Assembly (NCBI GenBank): GCA_964498065.1 | Contig: CAZCFZ010000016.1 | Location: forward strand, 10,284 to 74,283 | Direction: 5' to 3' | From: FEN-1297 sp964498065 | GTDB lineage: Bacteria > Bacteroidota > Ignavibacteria > Ignavibacteriales > Ignavibacteriaceae | Length of the DNA: 64,000 bases | Shown here: positions 51,200 through 59,694 of the stretch, in pieces | How positions within the stretch are numbered: position 1 is the first letter of the stretch | Layout: each line of letters starts with the position of its first letter | Position numbers and translations under genes: made by a program | Notes under the pieces: generated by a model | The model's database searches: none | Seen by the model: the letters and a program-made list of their open reading frames with translations, nothing else | Told to the model about the DNA's origin: nothing

Positions 51200-51730
51200 A
51201 TGCCGACAGACTTAAAAAAATATATTCGTGGCGTAAAAGATTTTCCTAAAAAAGGAATAATGTTCAGAGATATTACAACATTACTTAAAGATCCCGAAGC
51301 ATCAAGAGAGACATTGGATTTATTATTTAATTTTGCAAAAGATTTAAAAATCAATAAAGTTGTAGGAATAGAAGCAAGAGGTTTCATATTCGGTGCTTTA
51401 TTAGCAGAAAAATTAAATGCCGGGTTTGTTCCGATTAGAAAGCCCGGTAAATTACCGGCAGAAACCGAATCTGCAACTTATGCATTGGAATATGGAACCG
51501 ATACGATCGAGATTCATAAAGATGCTGTGCAATATGGTGAAAAAGTTCTTCTTCACGATGATCTTTTAGCAACAGGGGGAACTGCCAGGGCTGCTGCCGG
51601 TCTTATTGAAAAACTAGGCGGGGAAGTAGTCCAAATATCTTTCATTATTGAATTAACAATATTGAAAGGAAGAGAAAAGCTAAAGAACTATAATGTTAAG
51701 TCTTTAATTGAATACGAAACAGAAGAATAA
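51200..51730 (+). CDS. apt: Adenine phosphoribosyltransferase
   Basis: Apt salvages adenine to AMP using PRPP. The 176-residue protein has the family motifs FPKKGIMFRDITTLLKDP near residue 15, GIEARGFIFGALLA near 55, and the PRPP-binding VLLHDDLLATGGTARAA near 115. Length and start (ATG at 51200 with GAGGATAA upstream) are normal. It converges with rsmI after ~40 bases, with no GC-rich terminator. Confidence 0.96.
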   Translation: MPTDLKKYIRGVKDFPKKGIMFRDITTLLKDPEASRETLDLLFNFAKDLKINKVVGIEARGFIFGALLAEKLNAGFVPIRKPGKLPAETESATYALEYGTDTIEIHKDAVQYGEKVLLHDDLLATGGTARAAAGLIEKLGGEVVQISFIIELTILKGREKLKNYNVKSLIEYETEE

Positions 51731-51767
51731 TATAAACATTTAAAAATTATTTAGTGTAAATATAAAT

Positions 51768-52451
51768 TTATCTTTCTTCCCAATTTTTTGGAGCTAATAA
51801 AACGACAAATTCTCCTTTTGTTATTTTATTTTTTACGTCATTCTTTAAATTAGCTGAAGTTCCGCGCCAAGTCTCTTCAAATTTTTTGGTAAGTTCGCGG
51901 CAAACAACAACAAATCTTTCAGGCATTATTTCGGAAAGTTCGTTTAATAACTTTTCAATTCTATAAGTAGATTCGTAAAGAATTATTGTCCTTTCTTCTT
52001 CGGCTAATTTATGAAGCTTTTTTTGCCGTCCCTTTTTTAAAGGTAGAAAACCTTCAAATAAAAAACTATCGGTCGGTAATCCGCTTATTGAAAGTGCGGT
52101 AATTGCTGCAGTTACCCCGGGAATAGGTTCAATACTAATATTCTCTTTAATAGCGGCGGAAACTAATCTTGTACCGGGATCGGAGATACCCGGAGTACCG
52201 GCATCTGAAACCAAAGCGCACGATTCACCTTTAATAATTCTATTCAGGACAAAATTAATTTTTGAAACCTCATTAACAGCATTTAAAGAAACCATTTCTT
52301 TTTTAATATCGTAATGGCTTAATATAATTGAAGTAACACGCGTATCTTCACAAACAACAAAATTTACTTCCTTTAACGTATCAATTGCTCTGAATGTAAT
52401 ATCTTTCAGATTACCAATCGGTGTGCTTACTATATAAAGTTTATTTTCCAA
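51768..52451 (-). CDS. rsmI: 16S rRNA (cytidine1402-2'-O)-methyltransferase
   Basis: RsmI 2'-O-methylates C1402 in the decoding centre of 16S rRNA. The 227-residue protein begins LYIVSTPIGNLKDITFRAI, then shows CEDTRVT near residue 35, ALVSDAGTPGISDPG near 80 and GFLPLKKGRQKK near 130 with VFYESxxR-like ILYESTYR. It is slightly short at the C-terminus, as some members lack the extra small domain. The start is TTG at 52451. Downstream of lat on the same strand. Confidence 0.94.
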   Translation of the reverse strand: MENKLYIVSTPIGNLKDITFRAIDTLKEVNFVVCEDTRVTSIILSHYDIKKEMVSLNAVNEVSKINFVLNRIIKGESCALVSDAGTPGISDPGTRLVSAAIKENISIEPIPGVTAAITALSISGLPTDSFLFEGFLPLKKGRQKKLHKLAEEERTIILYESTYRIEKLLNELSEIMPERFVVVCRELTKKFEETWRGTSANLKNDVKNKITKGEFVVLLAPKNWEER

Positions 52452-52465
52452 TTTATTTTAAAATG

Positions 52466-52490
52466 ATAACGGCTCCAACATGGAGCCGCA
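52466..52490 (-). terminator. Hairpin between lat and rsmI
   Basis: A perfect 7-bp stem cggctcc/ggagccg (52470-52476 with 52482-52488) lies about 25 bases after the lat stop on the minus strand. The following bases are TTATCATTTT, T-rich but not a clean run. Probably a terminator for lat. Confidence 0.55.
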
Positions 52491-52514
52491 TCATGCAAGT
52501 AGTTATAAAATATT

Positions 52515-53885
52515 TTAATTATTAGACTTGATCAAAAATAATACTTTTTTTATTATTTTCAAGCTCTCATCAAGAGCATCCGTGGTAACATTTAGAGGAG
52601 GTCTGAATCTAATTGATTTTTCACCGCAACCGAGAATAAGAAGTTTTTCATTAAAGCATTTCTCACGAAATTCATTTCTTAATTTTGAATCGGGAAGATC
52701 GAATGAACACATTAAACCTAATCCCCGTGCATTATTGACTAAAGCCGGAAACTCTTTCTGAATTTCATAAAGATTATCAAGCAGATATTTGCCTTTCTCT
52801 TTAGCATTCTCTACTAGATTCTCTTCATCAATGATTTCCATTATATGCTTTGATCTGACCATATCGGTTAAATTCGCTCCCCAGGTAGAATTAATTCTGC
52901 TTGATTTATTAAAGCAATTTTCCGGTATATCATCAATCCTGTCATTTACCATAATTCCGCACACTTGAGCTTTTTTACCGAATGTAATAATATCCGGTTT
53001 AACATAGTATTCGGATGCCCACATTTTACCGGTCAATCCGAATCCGGTTTGAACTTCATCAAACATAAGAAGAATTTCATTTTCGTCCGCAATTTGCCTC
53101 AGCTTCTCAAAAAATTCTTTTCTAAAAAAGTTGTCTCCTCCTTCTCCTTGAATTGGCTCTATAATTATCACCGCGATATCATCGGGATTATTCTTTATAG
53201 CTTCACTTATCTCATTAACGGCCTGGTTTTCCAGCTTAATAATTTCCTGTAAATTTTCTTCAATAGGAAACTTAATTTTAGGATTTGTAATTCGCGGCCA
53301 ATTAAATTTCGGATAGTATTTAATTTTATTCGGTTCCGTATTAGTTAAAGACATTGTATAACCGCTTCGACCGTGAAATGCCTGCTTGAAGTGAATTACC
53401 TGATGTCCTTTTTCCTCCTTAATACCTTTCATAAAATTTTTCTGAACCTTCCAATCGAAAGCTACCTTTAAACCGTTTTCTACGGCTAATGCTCCGCCTG
53501 ATATAAAAAATAAATGTTTCATATAATCAGGTTTTGCTAATTTTGCAAAAGTCTCAACAAATTCGGCCATTTGAACCGTATAAATATCGGAATTAGAAGG
53601 TTTGTTAATTGCTGTATTTATAAGCTCATTTTTTACTGTTTCCGTAATTAGTTTTGGATGGTTCATACCTAATGCTGAAGAAGCAAAGAATGTAAAAAAG
53701 TCCAGGTATTCAGTTCCTGTCTTTGCGTCGATTATTTTAACTCCTTTACTGTTTTCCAAATCTAAAACCAATTTAAATCCGTCGGCAAGCATATATTGTC
53801 CTATCACTTCATGCACTCTTGAAGGTAAAACATGATTAGATTCGTAAGTAATGTCGTTACTATTATTAAAAATATTATTATTCAT
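52515..53885 (-). CDS. lat: L-lysine 6-transaminase
   Basis: Lat transfers the epsilon-amino group of lysine to 2-oxoglutarate, giving 2-aminoadipate 6-semialdehyde. The 456-residue class III aminotransferase has the lysine-type N-terminus HVLPSRVHEVIGQYMLADG, EYLDFFTFFASSALGMNHP near residue 60, FDEVQTGFGLTGKMWASE near 275 and the PLP lysine in FGKKAQVCGIM near 303. It is divergent from the Rrf2 gene and amaB, which code for the regulator and next enzyme. An upstream GGAGAA precedes its ATG. Confidence 0.93.
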   Translation of the reverse strand: MNNNIFNNSNDITYESNHVLPSRVHEVIGQYMLADGFKLVLDLENSKGVKIIDAKTGTEYLDFFTFFASSALGMNHPKLITETVKNELINTAINKPSNSDIYTVQMAEFVETFAKLAKPDYMKHLFFISGGALAVENGLKVAFDWKVQKNFMKGIKEEKGHQVIHFKQAFHGRSGYTMSLTNTEPNKIKYYPKFNWPRITNPKIKFPIEENLQEIIKLENQAVNEISEAIKNNPDDIAVIIIEPIQGEGGDNFFRKEFFEKLRQIADENEILLMFDEVQTGFGLTGKMWASEYYVKPDIITFGKKAQVCGIMVNDRIDDIPENCFNKSSRINSTWGANLTDMVRSKHIMEIIDEENLVENAKEKGKYLLDNLYEIQKEFPALVNNARGLGLMCSFDLPDSKLRNEFREKCFNEKLLILGCGEKSIRFRPPLNVTTDALDESLKIIKKVLFLIKSNN

Positions 53886-54198
53886 AAAATTCTCCGGTTG
53901 TCTATAAGAATAAAATAAAAATGACTGAAAAAATTATAAGAAAAGAAAGCGGGGCAGGAAATTTAAAATACGTTTTCGAAACGGGAGATAAAATAACTCC
54001 TTAAGTTTTTAAAACCTTTAACTTCACAAAAATTAATTGAATTAGACATATTAAAAAATCTTAAAAATTCTAAAGTAATTTATATATTTTCCTTAAAATT
54101 TACAATTGATTTAATACTTTACTAAAGTCAGGATTTGCATTTATGATTGATTTTTGAATTTTTATTTGTTACACTTACTATAACAAATAAAATAAATT
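53886..54198. other. Divergent regulatory region between lat and the Rrf2 gene
   Basis: About 310 AT-rich bases separate lat from the regulator gene. It contains the operator-like repeat at 54162-54190 and a small palindrome cgttt-tcg-aaacg at 53971-53983. A 27-codon open frame (53921-54004) on the + strand may be coincidental. A TATAAT on the minus strand near 53932-53938 could be part of the lat promoter. Confidence 0.5.
54154..54190 (+). promoter_or_regulatory. Perfect 10-bp inverted repeat (operator) overlapping the Rrf2-amaB promoter
   Basis: ttatttgtta (54162-54171) and taacaaataa (54181-54190) are perfect arms around 9 bases, 8 bases before the Rrf2 ATG. A possible promoter TTGAAT (54154-54159), 16 bases, TACTAT (54176-54181) lies within the repeat, so a bound protein would block RNA polymerase. 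This fits autorepression by the Rrf2 protein and control of amaB; no experiment supports it yet. Confidence 0.6.
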
Positions 54199-54627
54199 AT
54201 GTCCGCATCAACAAAACTATCAACAGCAGTAAAAGCGTTATGTTACTTGGCAAATTCTTTTCCGCAGCCCAGATCCAGTGCAGAAATATCTGAACATATA
54301 GGAATTAATGCTTCCAAGCTTAGAAAAATTTTATCGATGCTGGTTAAAAATGATATTGTTGAAAGCACATATGGACCTAACGGCGGATTTTTAATAAAAA
54401 AGAAACCGGAAGAAATTCACCTGCAGGAAATTTATTGCTCAATAGAAGACCGGAAAGCTTTTCATCTTAATGTATCTTCGCAAAATGAAGGGATCACGAA
54501 TGAATCCGTAAAACTTAATGATTTTTTCTTAAATCTCTTTGCCGAGGTTCAACTTGATATTGAAAATAAAATGCGAACTATAAATATTCAATCGATTTTA
54601 AATAAAATTAATTCAAAAAAAAATTGA
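54199..54627 (+). CDS. Rrf2-family transcription regulator without cluster cysteines
   Basis: The 142-residue winged-helix protein has the Rrf2 start STKLSTAVKALCYLANSF, the recognition region AEISEHIGINASKLRKILSMLVKNDIVES and the wing GPNGGFLIKKKP. IscR/NsrR/RsrR-type members hold three cysteines near 92-106; here only cysteines at ~14 and ~76 are present, so no [Fe-S] cluster of that type can form. Its position between lat and amaB suggests it senses a lysine-pathway metabolite, which is inference. amaB starts 9 bases after its stop. Confidence 0.88.
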   Translation: MSASTKLSTAVKALCYLANSFPQPRSSAEISEHIGINASKLRKILSMLVKNDIVESTYGPNGGFLIKKKPEEIHLQEIYCSIEDRKAFHLNVSSQNEGITNESVKLNDFFLNLFAEVQLDIENKMRTINIQSILNKINSKKN

Positions 54628-54636
54628 GGAATGAGA

Positions 54637-56169
54637 ATGGAATTTCTTAAAAAATTAGGAATAAAAGAAAAAAATTTCGGTTCTAGTACCGGGACAAAAT
54701 GGAACGAAACAACCGACAGTGGAGAGTTAAAAATTTATTCTCCGGCCGATGGAAAATTCATTGCTTCTGTTTATCAAGCTTCCGAAAAAGATTATGATAG
54801 TATTCTTGAAACGGCTGCCGAAGCATTTAAATTTTGGAGAAAGATGCCTGCGCCTAAGAGAGGCGAAATAGTCCGTCAGATCGGAGTTAAGCTGAGAGAA
54901 TATAAATCTGATCTTGGTAAATTGGTTTCTTACGAAATGGGCAAATCACTTCAAGAAGGATTAGGAGAAGTCCAGGAAATGATCGACATATGCGATTTTT
55001 CAGTCGGTCAATCAAGACAGCTTTACGGTTTTACCATGGCGTCTGAAAGGCCGAATCACCGGATGTATGATCAATATCATCCTCTTGGTGTAGTAGGAAT
55101 TATTTCCGCATTTAATTTTCCTGTTGCTGTTTATTCCTGGAACGCAATGCTGGCTGCTGTTTGCGGAGATGTAAATTTATGGAAGCCTTCTTCAAAAGTA
55201 CCTTTATCAGCAATAGCTGTTCAAAATATTATAGCAGAGGTTTTAAAAATTAATAATCTTCCTGAAGGTATATTTTCATTAGTTATAGGGCGTGGTTCCA
55301 CAGTTGGGGAAAAACTATTAAACGATAAAAGGATTCCATTAATTTCCCTTACAGGCTCTACTAAAGTCGGAAAGCATGCTGGAGAAGTAATTGCAAAAAG
55401 GTTCGGACGTTCAATTTTAGAATTAGGCGGTAACAATGCTATTATCCTTACACAAAATGCAGATTTGAAAATGGCAATGCCTGCAATTGTTTTCGGTGCA
55501 GTAGGTACATGCGGTCAAAGATGTACAACAACAAGAAGATTAATTATCCACGAATCTATTTATGAAAAAGTTAAAGAATCATTGGTAAAAGCATATAAAG
55601 GATTGAAAATCGGTGATCCTTTGGATGAAAAGAATCATGTAGGGCCGCTTATTGATAAGGATGCAGTCGAAATGTTTTCAAAGGCTTTGCAGAAAGTTAA
55701 ATCAGAAGGAGGGAAAATAGTATTCGGCGGCGAAGTTTTATCAGGCAGTGGTTATGAATCAAATTGTTACGTAAATCCTGTAATAGTTGAAGCTGAAAAT
55801 AGTTATGAGATAGTTCAGGAAGAAACTTTTGCTCCTATTTTGTATTTGATTAAATATAAGGGAGAAATAAATAATGCAATCCGGATTCATAATAGTGTTG
55901 TACAGGGATTATCATCTTCAATTTTTACAACAGATATGAGAGAAGCAGAACAATTTTTATCTGCTGAAGGTTCCGATTGCGGAATTGCAAATGTAAATAT
56001 CGGAACTTCCGGTGCTGAAATAGGCGGTGCATTCGGAGGGGAGAAAGAAACCGGCGGCGGAAGAGAATCAGGTTCCGACGCTTGGAAAGCATATATGAGA
56101 AGACAAACAAATACAATCAATTACGGAACCGAATTGCCTCTTGCCCAGGGAATAAAATTCGACATCTAA
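54637..56169 (+). CDS. amaB: L-aminoadipate-semialdehyde dehydrogenase (ALDH7 type)
   Basis: The ~510-residue aldehyde dehydrogenase oxidises 2-aminoadipate semialdehyde, the product of Lat, to 2-aminoadipate. The ALDH7 type is shown by FNFPVAVYSWNAMLAA near residue 155, SILELGGNNAIIL near 262 (catalytic Glu) and GTCGQRCTTTRRLI near 290-303 (catalytic Cys). At the C-terminus GGAFGGEKETGGGRESGSDAWKAYMRRQT-type sequence marks antiquitin-like enzymes. ATGs at 54631 and 54637 are both possible; GAGGA fits the second. A strong terminator follows. Confidence 0.92.
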   Translation: MEFLKKLGIKEKNFGSSTGTKWNETTDSGELKIYSPADGKFIASVYQASEKDYDSILETAAEAFKFWRKMPAPKRGEIVRQIGVKLREYKSDLGKLVSYEMGKSLQEGLGEVQEMIDICDFSVGQSRQLYGFTMASERPNHRMYDQYHPLGVVGIISAFNFPVAVYSWNAMLAAVCGDVNLWKPSSKVPLSAIAVQNIIAEVLKINNLPEGIFSLVIGRGSTVGEKLLNDKRIPLISLTGSTKVGKHAGEVIAKRFGRSILELGGNNAIILTQNADLKMAMPAIVFGAVGTCGQRCTTTRRLIIHESIYEKVKESLVKAYKGLKIGDPLDEKNHVGPLIDKDAVEMFSKALQKVKSEGGKIVFGGEVLSGSGYESNCYVNPVIVEAENSYEIVQEETFAPILYLIKYKGEINNAIRIHNSVVQGLSSSIFTTDMREAEQFLSAEGSDCGIANVNIGTSGAEIGGAFGGEKETGGGRESGSDAWKAYMRRQTNTINYGTELPLAQGIKFDI

Positions 56170-56200
56170 TATTCTGAACAAATTGATGTAACATTTTGAG

Positions 56201-56236
56201 CTCTTTTCTTAATATTTTAAGAAGAGAGTTTTTTTT
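56201..56236 (+). terminator. Rho-independent terminator after amaB
   Basis: A 12-bp stem (56201-56212 with 56217-56228, one G-U pair), a tatt loop and eight T form a textbook terminator. Confidence 0.9.
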
Positions 56237-56361
56237 AAATCAACTGCTGATTTACAATAACTCAAGGTAATTTTGCCATTTTATGTACATTAGAAATATA
56301 TAATAGTTAATTTTTTAAGGTTTTTAGTACTATTTAAAGTGGTATGTATTTTGTTATTTTA

Positions 56362-56374
56362 ATGTATAATACAT
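56362..56374. promoter_or_regulatory. Palindrome and -10-like box before the orphan gene
   Basis: The perfect palindrome atgtat-a-atacat (56362-56374) contains TATAAT (56365-56370) and sits 9 bases before the ATG of the next gene. It could be a -10 box inside an operator. No good -35 box is present, so an activator or a very short leader would be needed. Confidence 0.4.
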
Positions 56375-56382
56375 GGTAAGAC

Positions 56383-57093
56383 ATGAAAACATTAACATTA
56401 AATACTTTTACTTCATGTCCCGATGATATAGAGATAAGTCAATATAAAATATTATCGAGTTTGAAGGAATATAGAAGAGAATTCAATAAAAATAAATTAT
56501 ACCCAACTTTAACCGAATTGATTTATCTATATTCCACATTAGAGGAATTATTAGCAAATAAATCCTGCTTTGAATTGCTTTTACCAAACGGAATATCCAG
56601 AAAAAATAGTAATAAGAATAATTTTGTAGAAATCATTGACCAATCAACTGAACAAAAAGATAATGTTTACGATCTGATTGAATGGGCTTTGCCGATAATA
56701 CAGAGTCTTATTGATGAGGCTCAAGTAATCTATCATTTCGTGTTTGAAAATATAGTTATTAAACAGAAGGGAAGATCAAAGAGCAAAGATAAAAACAGCT
56801 ATTTGCTGGTACCTGATAACCTTAACACTCAACTTAACGTATATAAGTTTGAAACTATTGAAAATTTTAGAGATAACCGATCCAATCTTATTTTAAATAT
56901 CGGTTACCTCCAATCTACTAAGATGATTAATCTTCCCAGTATAACCTGGTATATAGATATGGAATTAAAAAATAAATATAATAATGGAAAAGATTTGGAT
57001 TGTTATCTTTGTCAAACAGATTTAGATTTTCCGTTTTTTGAAACCATGTTTCCATTAGCTAGAGCTAAATTGTTGAACTATCTCTCCAAGTAA
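56383..57093 (+). CDS. Orphan protein of unknown function
   Basis: I do not recognise this 236-residue protein. It is predicted cytoplasmic, with no signal peptide or membrane helix. Residues 1-70 look helical (SQYKILSSLKEYRREF, LTELIYLYSTLEELL) and end in FELLLPNGISRK. The centre holds a basic KQKGRSKSKDKNSY stretch near 128, and the C-terminal part has CYLCQTDLDFPF, the only cysteine pair, followed by FPLARAKLLNYL. It stands between two terminators, so it is a single-gene transcript. The AT-rich, Asn/Lys-rich composition matches its neighbours, giving no sign of recent transfer. Confidence 0.8.
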   Translation: MKTLTLNTFTSCPDDIEISQYKILSSLKEYRREFNKNKLYPTLTELIYLYSTLEELLANKSCFELLLPNGISRKNSNKNNFVEIIDQSTEQKDNVYDLIEWALPIIQSLIDEAQVIYHFVFENIVIKQKGRSKSKDKNSYLLVPDNLNTQLNVYKFETIENFRDNRSNLILNIGYLQSTKMINLPSITWYIDMELKNKYNNGKDLDCYLCQTDLDFPFFETMFPLARAKLLNYLSK

Positions 57094-57095
57094 AT

Positions 57096-57125
57096 AAAAA
57101 GGCCGGCATAATAACCGGCCTTTTT
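57096..57125. terminator. Bidirectional terminator between orphan gene and protease gene
   Basis: aaaaaggccgg (57096-57106) pairs perfectly with ccggccttttt (57115-57125) around an 8-base loop. It works in both directions and separates the convergent orphan and protease genes. Confidence 0.92.
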
Positions 57126-57142
57126 ATTAGATATTAACATGA

Positions 57143-59242
57143 TTAACTAATTAGATTAATGTAATCGGCAAGAATATGTCCGGTTTCATCAAGTTCGGGA
57201 TCATCTTTAGGTGTATTATCGTTAGTCGGTTTTTCTCCTTTAGGTAATAATTTTAAACCTAGGCTTTTTCGCCGTTCATTTTCTCTATCGAATTTCTTTT
57301 GTTCAATTTCTTTTTGTTCTTCCTTTCTTACCTCTTCATTTAATGATAAATATTTTTTATCATGAGCTTCCCTATATTCTTTTACTTCATCGGTAAATTC
57401 ATTCCATTCGGGATCATTATTTTTTATTCTGGCAAGATGCAGCTTAATCAATTCGGGAACGTATTTTTGAATATCTCCAAACCTAACATATTTGGTAGAA
57501 TCGATTTGATCCCATGGAAGAGAACTGGGCTCCGTACTCTCGCCGTATTCCTTGTCATTAATTAAAGACGGAAATTTAATATCTGGAATAACTCCAAGAT
57601 GCTGGGTACTGGCCCCGTTGATTCTATAAAACTTTGCTATTGTCAATTTAACCTGACCAAGCTTTTTGCTTTCGCTCGGCATTAATCGGTTTAGGTCAAT
57701 TAAATTTTGGACAGTTCCTTTACCATAAGTATTGCTTCCTATAATTAAACCACGTCCGTAATCCTGAATAGCTGCCGAGAATATTTCCGATGCAGAAGCG
57801 CTAAATCTATTTACCAAAACAAAAAGAGGACCGGTATAATCAATAGACTTATCAGGATCGTCTTCAACATCAATACTTCCATTGGATTTTTTTATTTGCA
57901 CAACGGGACCGTTCTTAATAAACAATCCTGTCAGTTTTATTGCTTCTTCCAGAGAACCGCCGCCGTTATTTCTTAAATCAATAATAATACCTTGAACATT
58001 AGCCTTTTTTAATTCGTCAACTAATTTTTTTACATCGCGGGTTGTACTTTTATAATCTTTATCACCACGTTGCTCCGCATTATAGTCACTGTAGAATGCC
58101 GGCAAAGTAATCACTCCGAATTTGTAAGTTTTACCATTTTGCTTTATATCTAAAATTTTATCCTTAGCAGACTGCTCTTCAAGTTTTATCTTGTCGCGAA
58201 CAAGCGTAATCTCTTTTGGTGCAGCATTAACGCCTTCATTTCCGGGAATAATTTGAAGTCTTACGATACTTCCTTTTTTCCCCCTTATTAACTGAACAAC
58301 ATCTGTTATTCTCCATCCGATTACATCAACCATTTCACCGTCTTTTCCTTGTGCAACACCGATAATTTTATCCCCGCGGTGCAATAATTTGCTTTTAAAT
58401 GCAGGGCCGCCGGGTATAATTTCCACTACTTTTGTATATTCGTCTTCAGTTTGAAGCTGTGCCCCGATGCCTTCAAGCGAACGGGTCATTTCAATATTAA
58501 AGTTTTGAGAAGTAACAGGAGACATATAATTTGTATGAGGATCCAAAGATTCCGTAAATGAATTTTCGAATAATTGAAACACATCTTCATTTTTATATTC
58601 CATTATGTTCTTACGGAGATTTTCATATCTTTTTTTCAGCAATTTCTGAATATCATCCCATTTCTTTCCGGCTAAAATCAGACTTAGTGCATCGCTTTTA
58701 ACTTTCCTCCGCCAAAGCTCATCCATCTGCGCTGAATTTGCAGCCCAGGCTGCATTCTTTCTATCTATCTGTATAGAATCAGGCTTATTAAAATCGAAAC
58801 CTTTTGTTAATAGTTTTTCTGCATAATCAAATCTTTCATAAGCTCTTTCTCTAAATTTATTAAAGATATAAAAAGCAGGCTGCAAGTTACCATCTTTAAT
58901 ATCGTCATCTAACTGATATCTGTATTTATCGAAATTATCAATGTCCGAAGCATAGAAATAATACTTTCCATAGTCCAAAGATTTTAAATAACGATTAAAA
59001 ATAACATTTGAAAGTGAATCATCCAGTTTAAATTTTCTATAATGATATCTTTGAAGTATTGTGGCAATCAATTCATCCTCGTTTGACATATATCTTGGAG
59101 GTTCGAGGATTGCAGTTGTATCGCTGTCAACATTTTTATTACCATTAAATTTTAAGGTTTTAGCTAAAAATATATTAGCAACTATAATAAGAAGTACTAA
59201 TACAAGAATTTTTTTCATTAGGTTACTCGTTTTTTTTGTCAT
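57143..59242 (-). CDS. prc: C-terminal (tail-specific) processing protease, S41 family
   Basis: The 699-residue periplasmic protease cuts proteins from their C-termini. It has an N-terminal signal or anchor segment (ILVLVLLIIVANIFLA), a conserved N-domain of the Prc/Tsp type (DSDTTAILEPPRYMSNEDELIATILQRYHYRK-like region). A PDZ domain near 235-320 (GIGAQLQTEDEYTKVVEIIPGGPAFKSKL) follows, then the S41 core. The catalytic serine is in NRFSASASEIF near 480 and the lysine in NTYGKGTVQ near 505. A charged C-terminal tail (DUF3340-like) with QKKFDRENERRKSLGLK follows. Start at ATG 59242; ATG 59218 is an alternative. Confidence 0.93.
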   Translation of the reverse strand: MTKKTSNLMKKILVLVLLIIVANIFLAKTLKFNGNKNVDSDTTAILEPPRYMSNEDELIATILQRYHYRKFKLDDSLSNVIFNRYLKSLDYGKYYFYASDIDNFDKYRYQLDDDIKDGNLQPAFYIFNKFRERAYERFDYAEKLLTKGFDFNKPDSIQIDRKNAAWAANSAQMDELWRRKVKSDALSLILAGKKWDDIQKLLKKRYENLRKNIMEYKNEDVFQLFENSFTESLDPHTNYMSPVTSQNFNIEMTRSLEGIGAQLQTEDEYTKVVEIIPGGPAFKSKLLHRGDKIIGVAQGKDGEMVDVIGWRITDVVQLIRGKKGSIVRLQIIPGNEGVNAAPKEITLVRDKIKLEEQSAKDKILDIKQNGKTYKFGVITLPAFYSDYNAEQRGDKDYKSTTRDVKKLVDELKKANVQGIIIDLRNNGGGSLEEAIKLTGLFIKNGPVVQIKKSNGSIDVEDDPDKSIDYTGPLFVLVNRFSASASEIFSAAIQDYGRGLIIGSNTYGKGTVQNLIDLNRLMPSESKKLGQVKLTIAKFYRINGASTQHLGVIPDIKFPSLINDKEYGESTEPSSLPWDQIDSTKYVRFGDIQKYVPELIKLHLARIKNNDPEWNEFTDEVKEYREAHDKKYLSLNEEVRKEEQKEIEQKKFDRENERRKSLGLKLLPKGEKPTNDNTPKDDPELDETGHILADYINLIS

Positions 59243-59694
59243 TTATTTTTAATCATTTATACTCAAAATGTAATTTAACAATACTTAATCACGGAAAAAA
59301 TTGATTTTTCCCTCCATAAAAATAAAAATATGAATAAATTTGAGTGGGAGTATTAAATCAAAAATATCCGAGGTATAATATCTAAAAATTATTCATTGAA
59401 TAAAAATCCCTTTTTTTGTACGCACATTTTTAAAATAGTATTTAGCATTAACAAAATTTTTGATAAAAGCCTTTTTTAGGTGAAAATAAAATTAAATATT
59501 TATCTTCCGGTATATAAATCCGCTAAACGTAATTATTTTTAGGAGCGATATCAAGATTTAAGCTTGTTAATTATTCAGGCGAATGGCGGTATTATGATTT
59601 TAAAGAATTAAAAAATTTCAATTTGAAAAATATAAGTTTTTAATAATTGATAATAAGAGAAGGGTATAAATTTTAGTATACCCTTCACTAAAAA
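59243..59694. other. Intergenic region with a hairpin behind the peroxiredoxin gene
   Basis: About 450 AT-rich bases without a convincing open frame. The only clear structure is the hairpin gaagggtata/tatacccttc (59659-59668 with 59677-59686), perfect over 10 bp with an 8-base loop. It lies just after the stop of the minus-strand peroxiredoxin gene and may act as its terminator, although only weak T-richness follows. Confidence 0.5.

Noticed and set aside
53921..54004. 27-codon open frame between lat and the Rrf2 gene as a leader peptide
   Set aside because: No ribosome-binding site, no run of lysine codons (4 of 27) and no attenuator-like hairpin behind it; it remains possible but unsupported.
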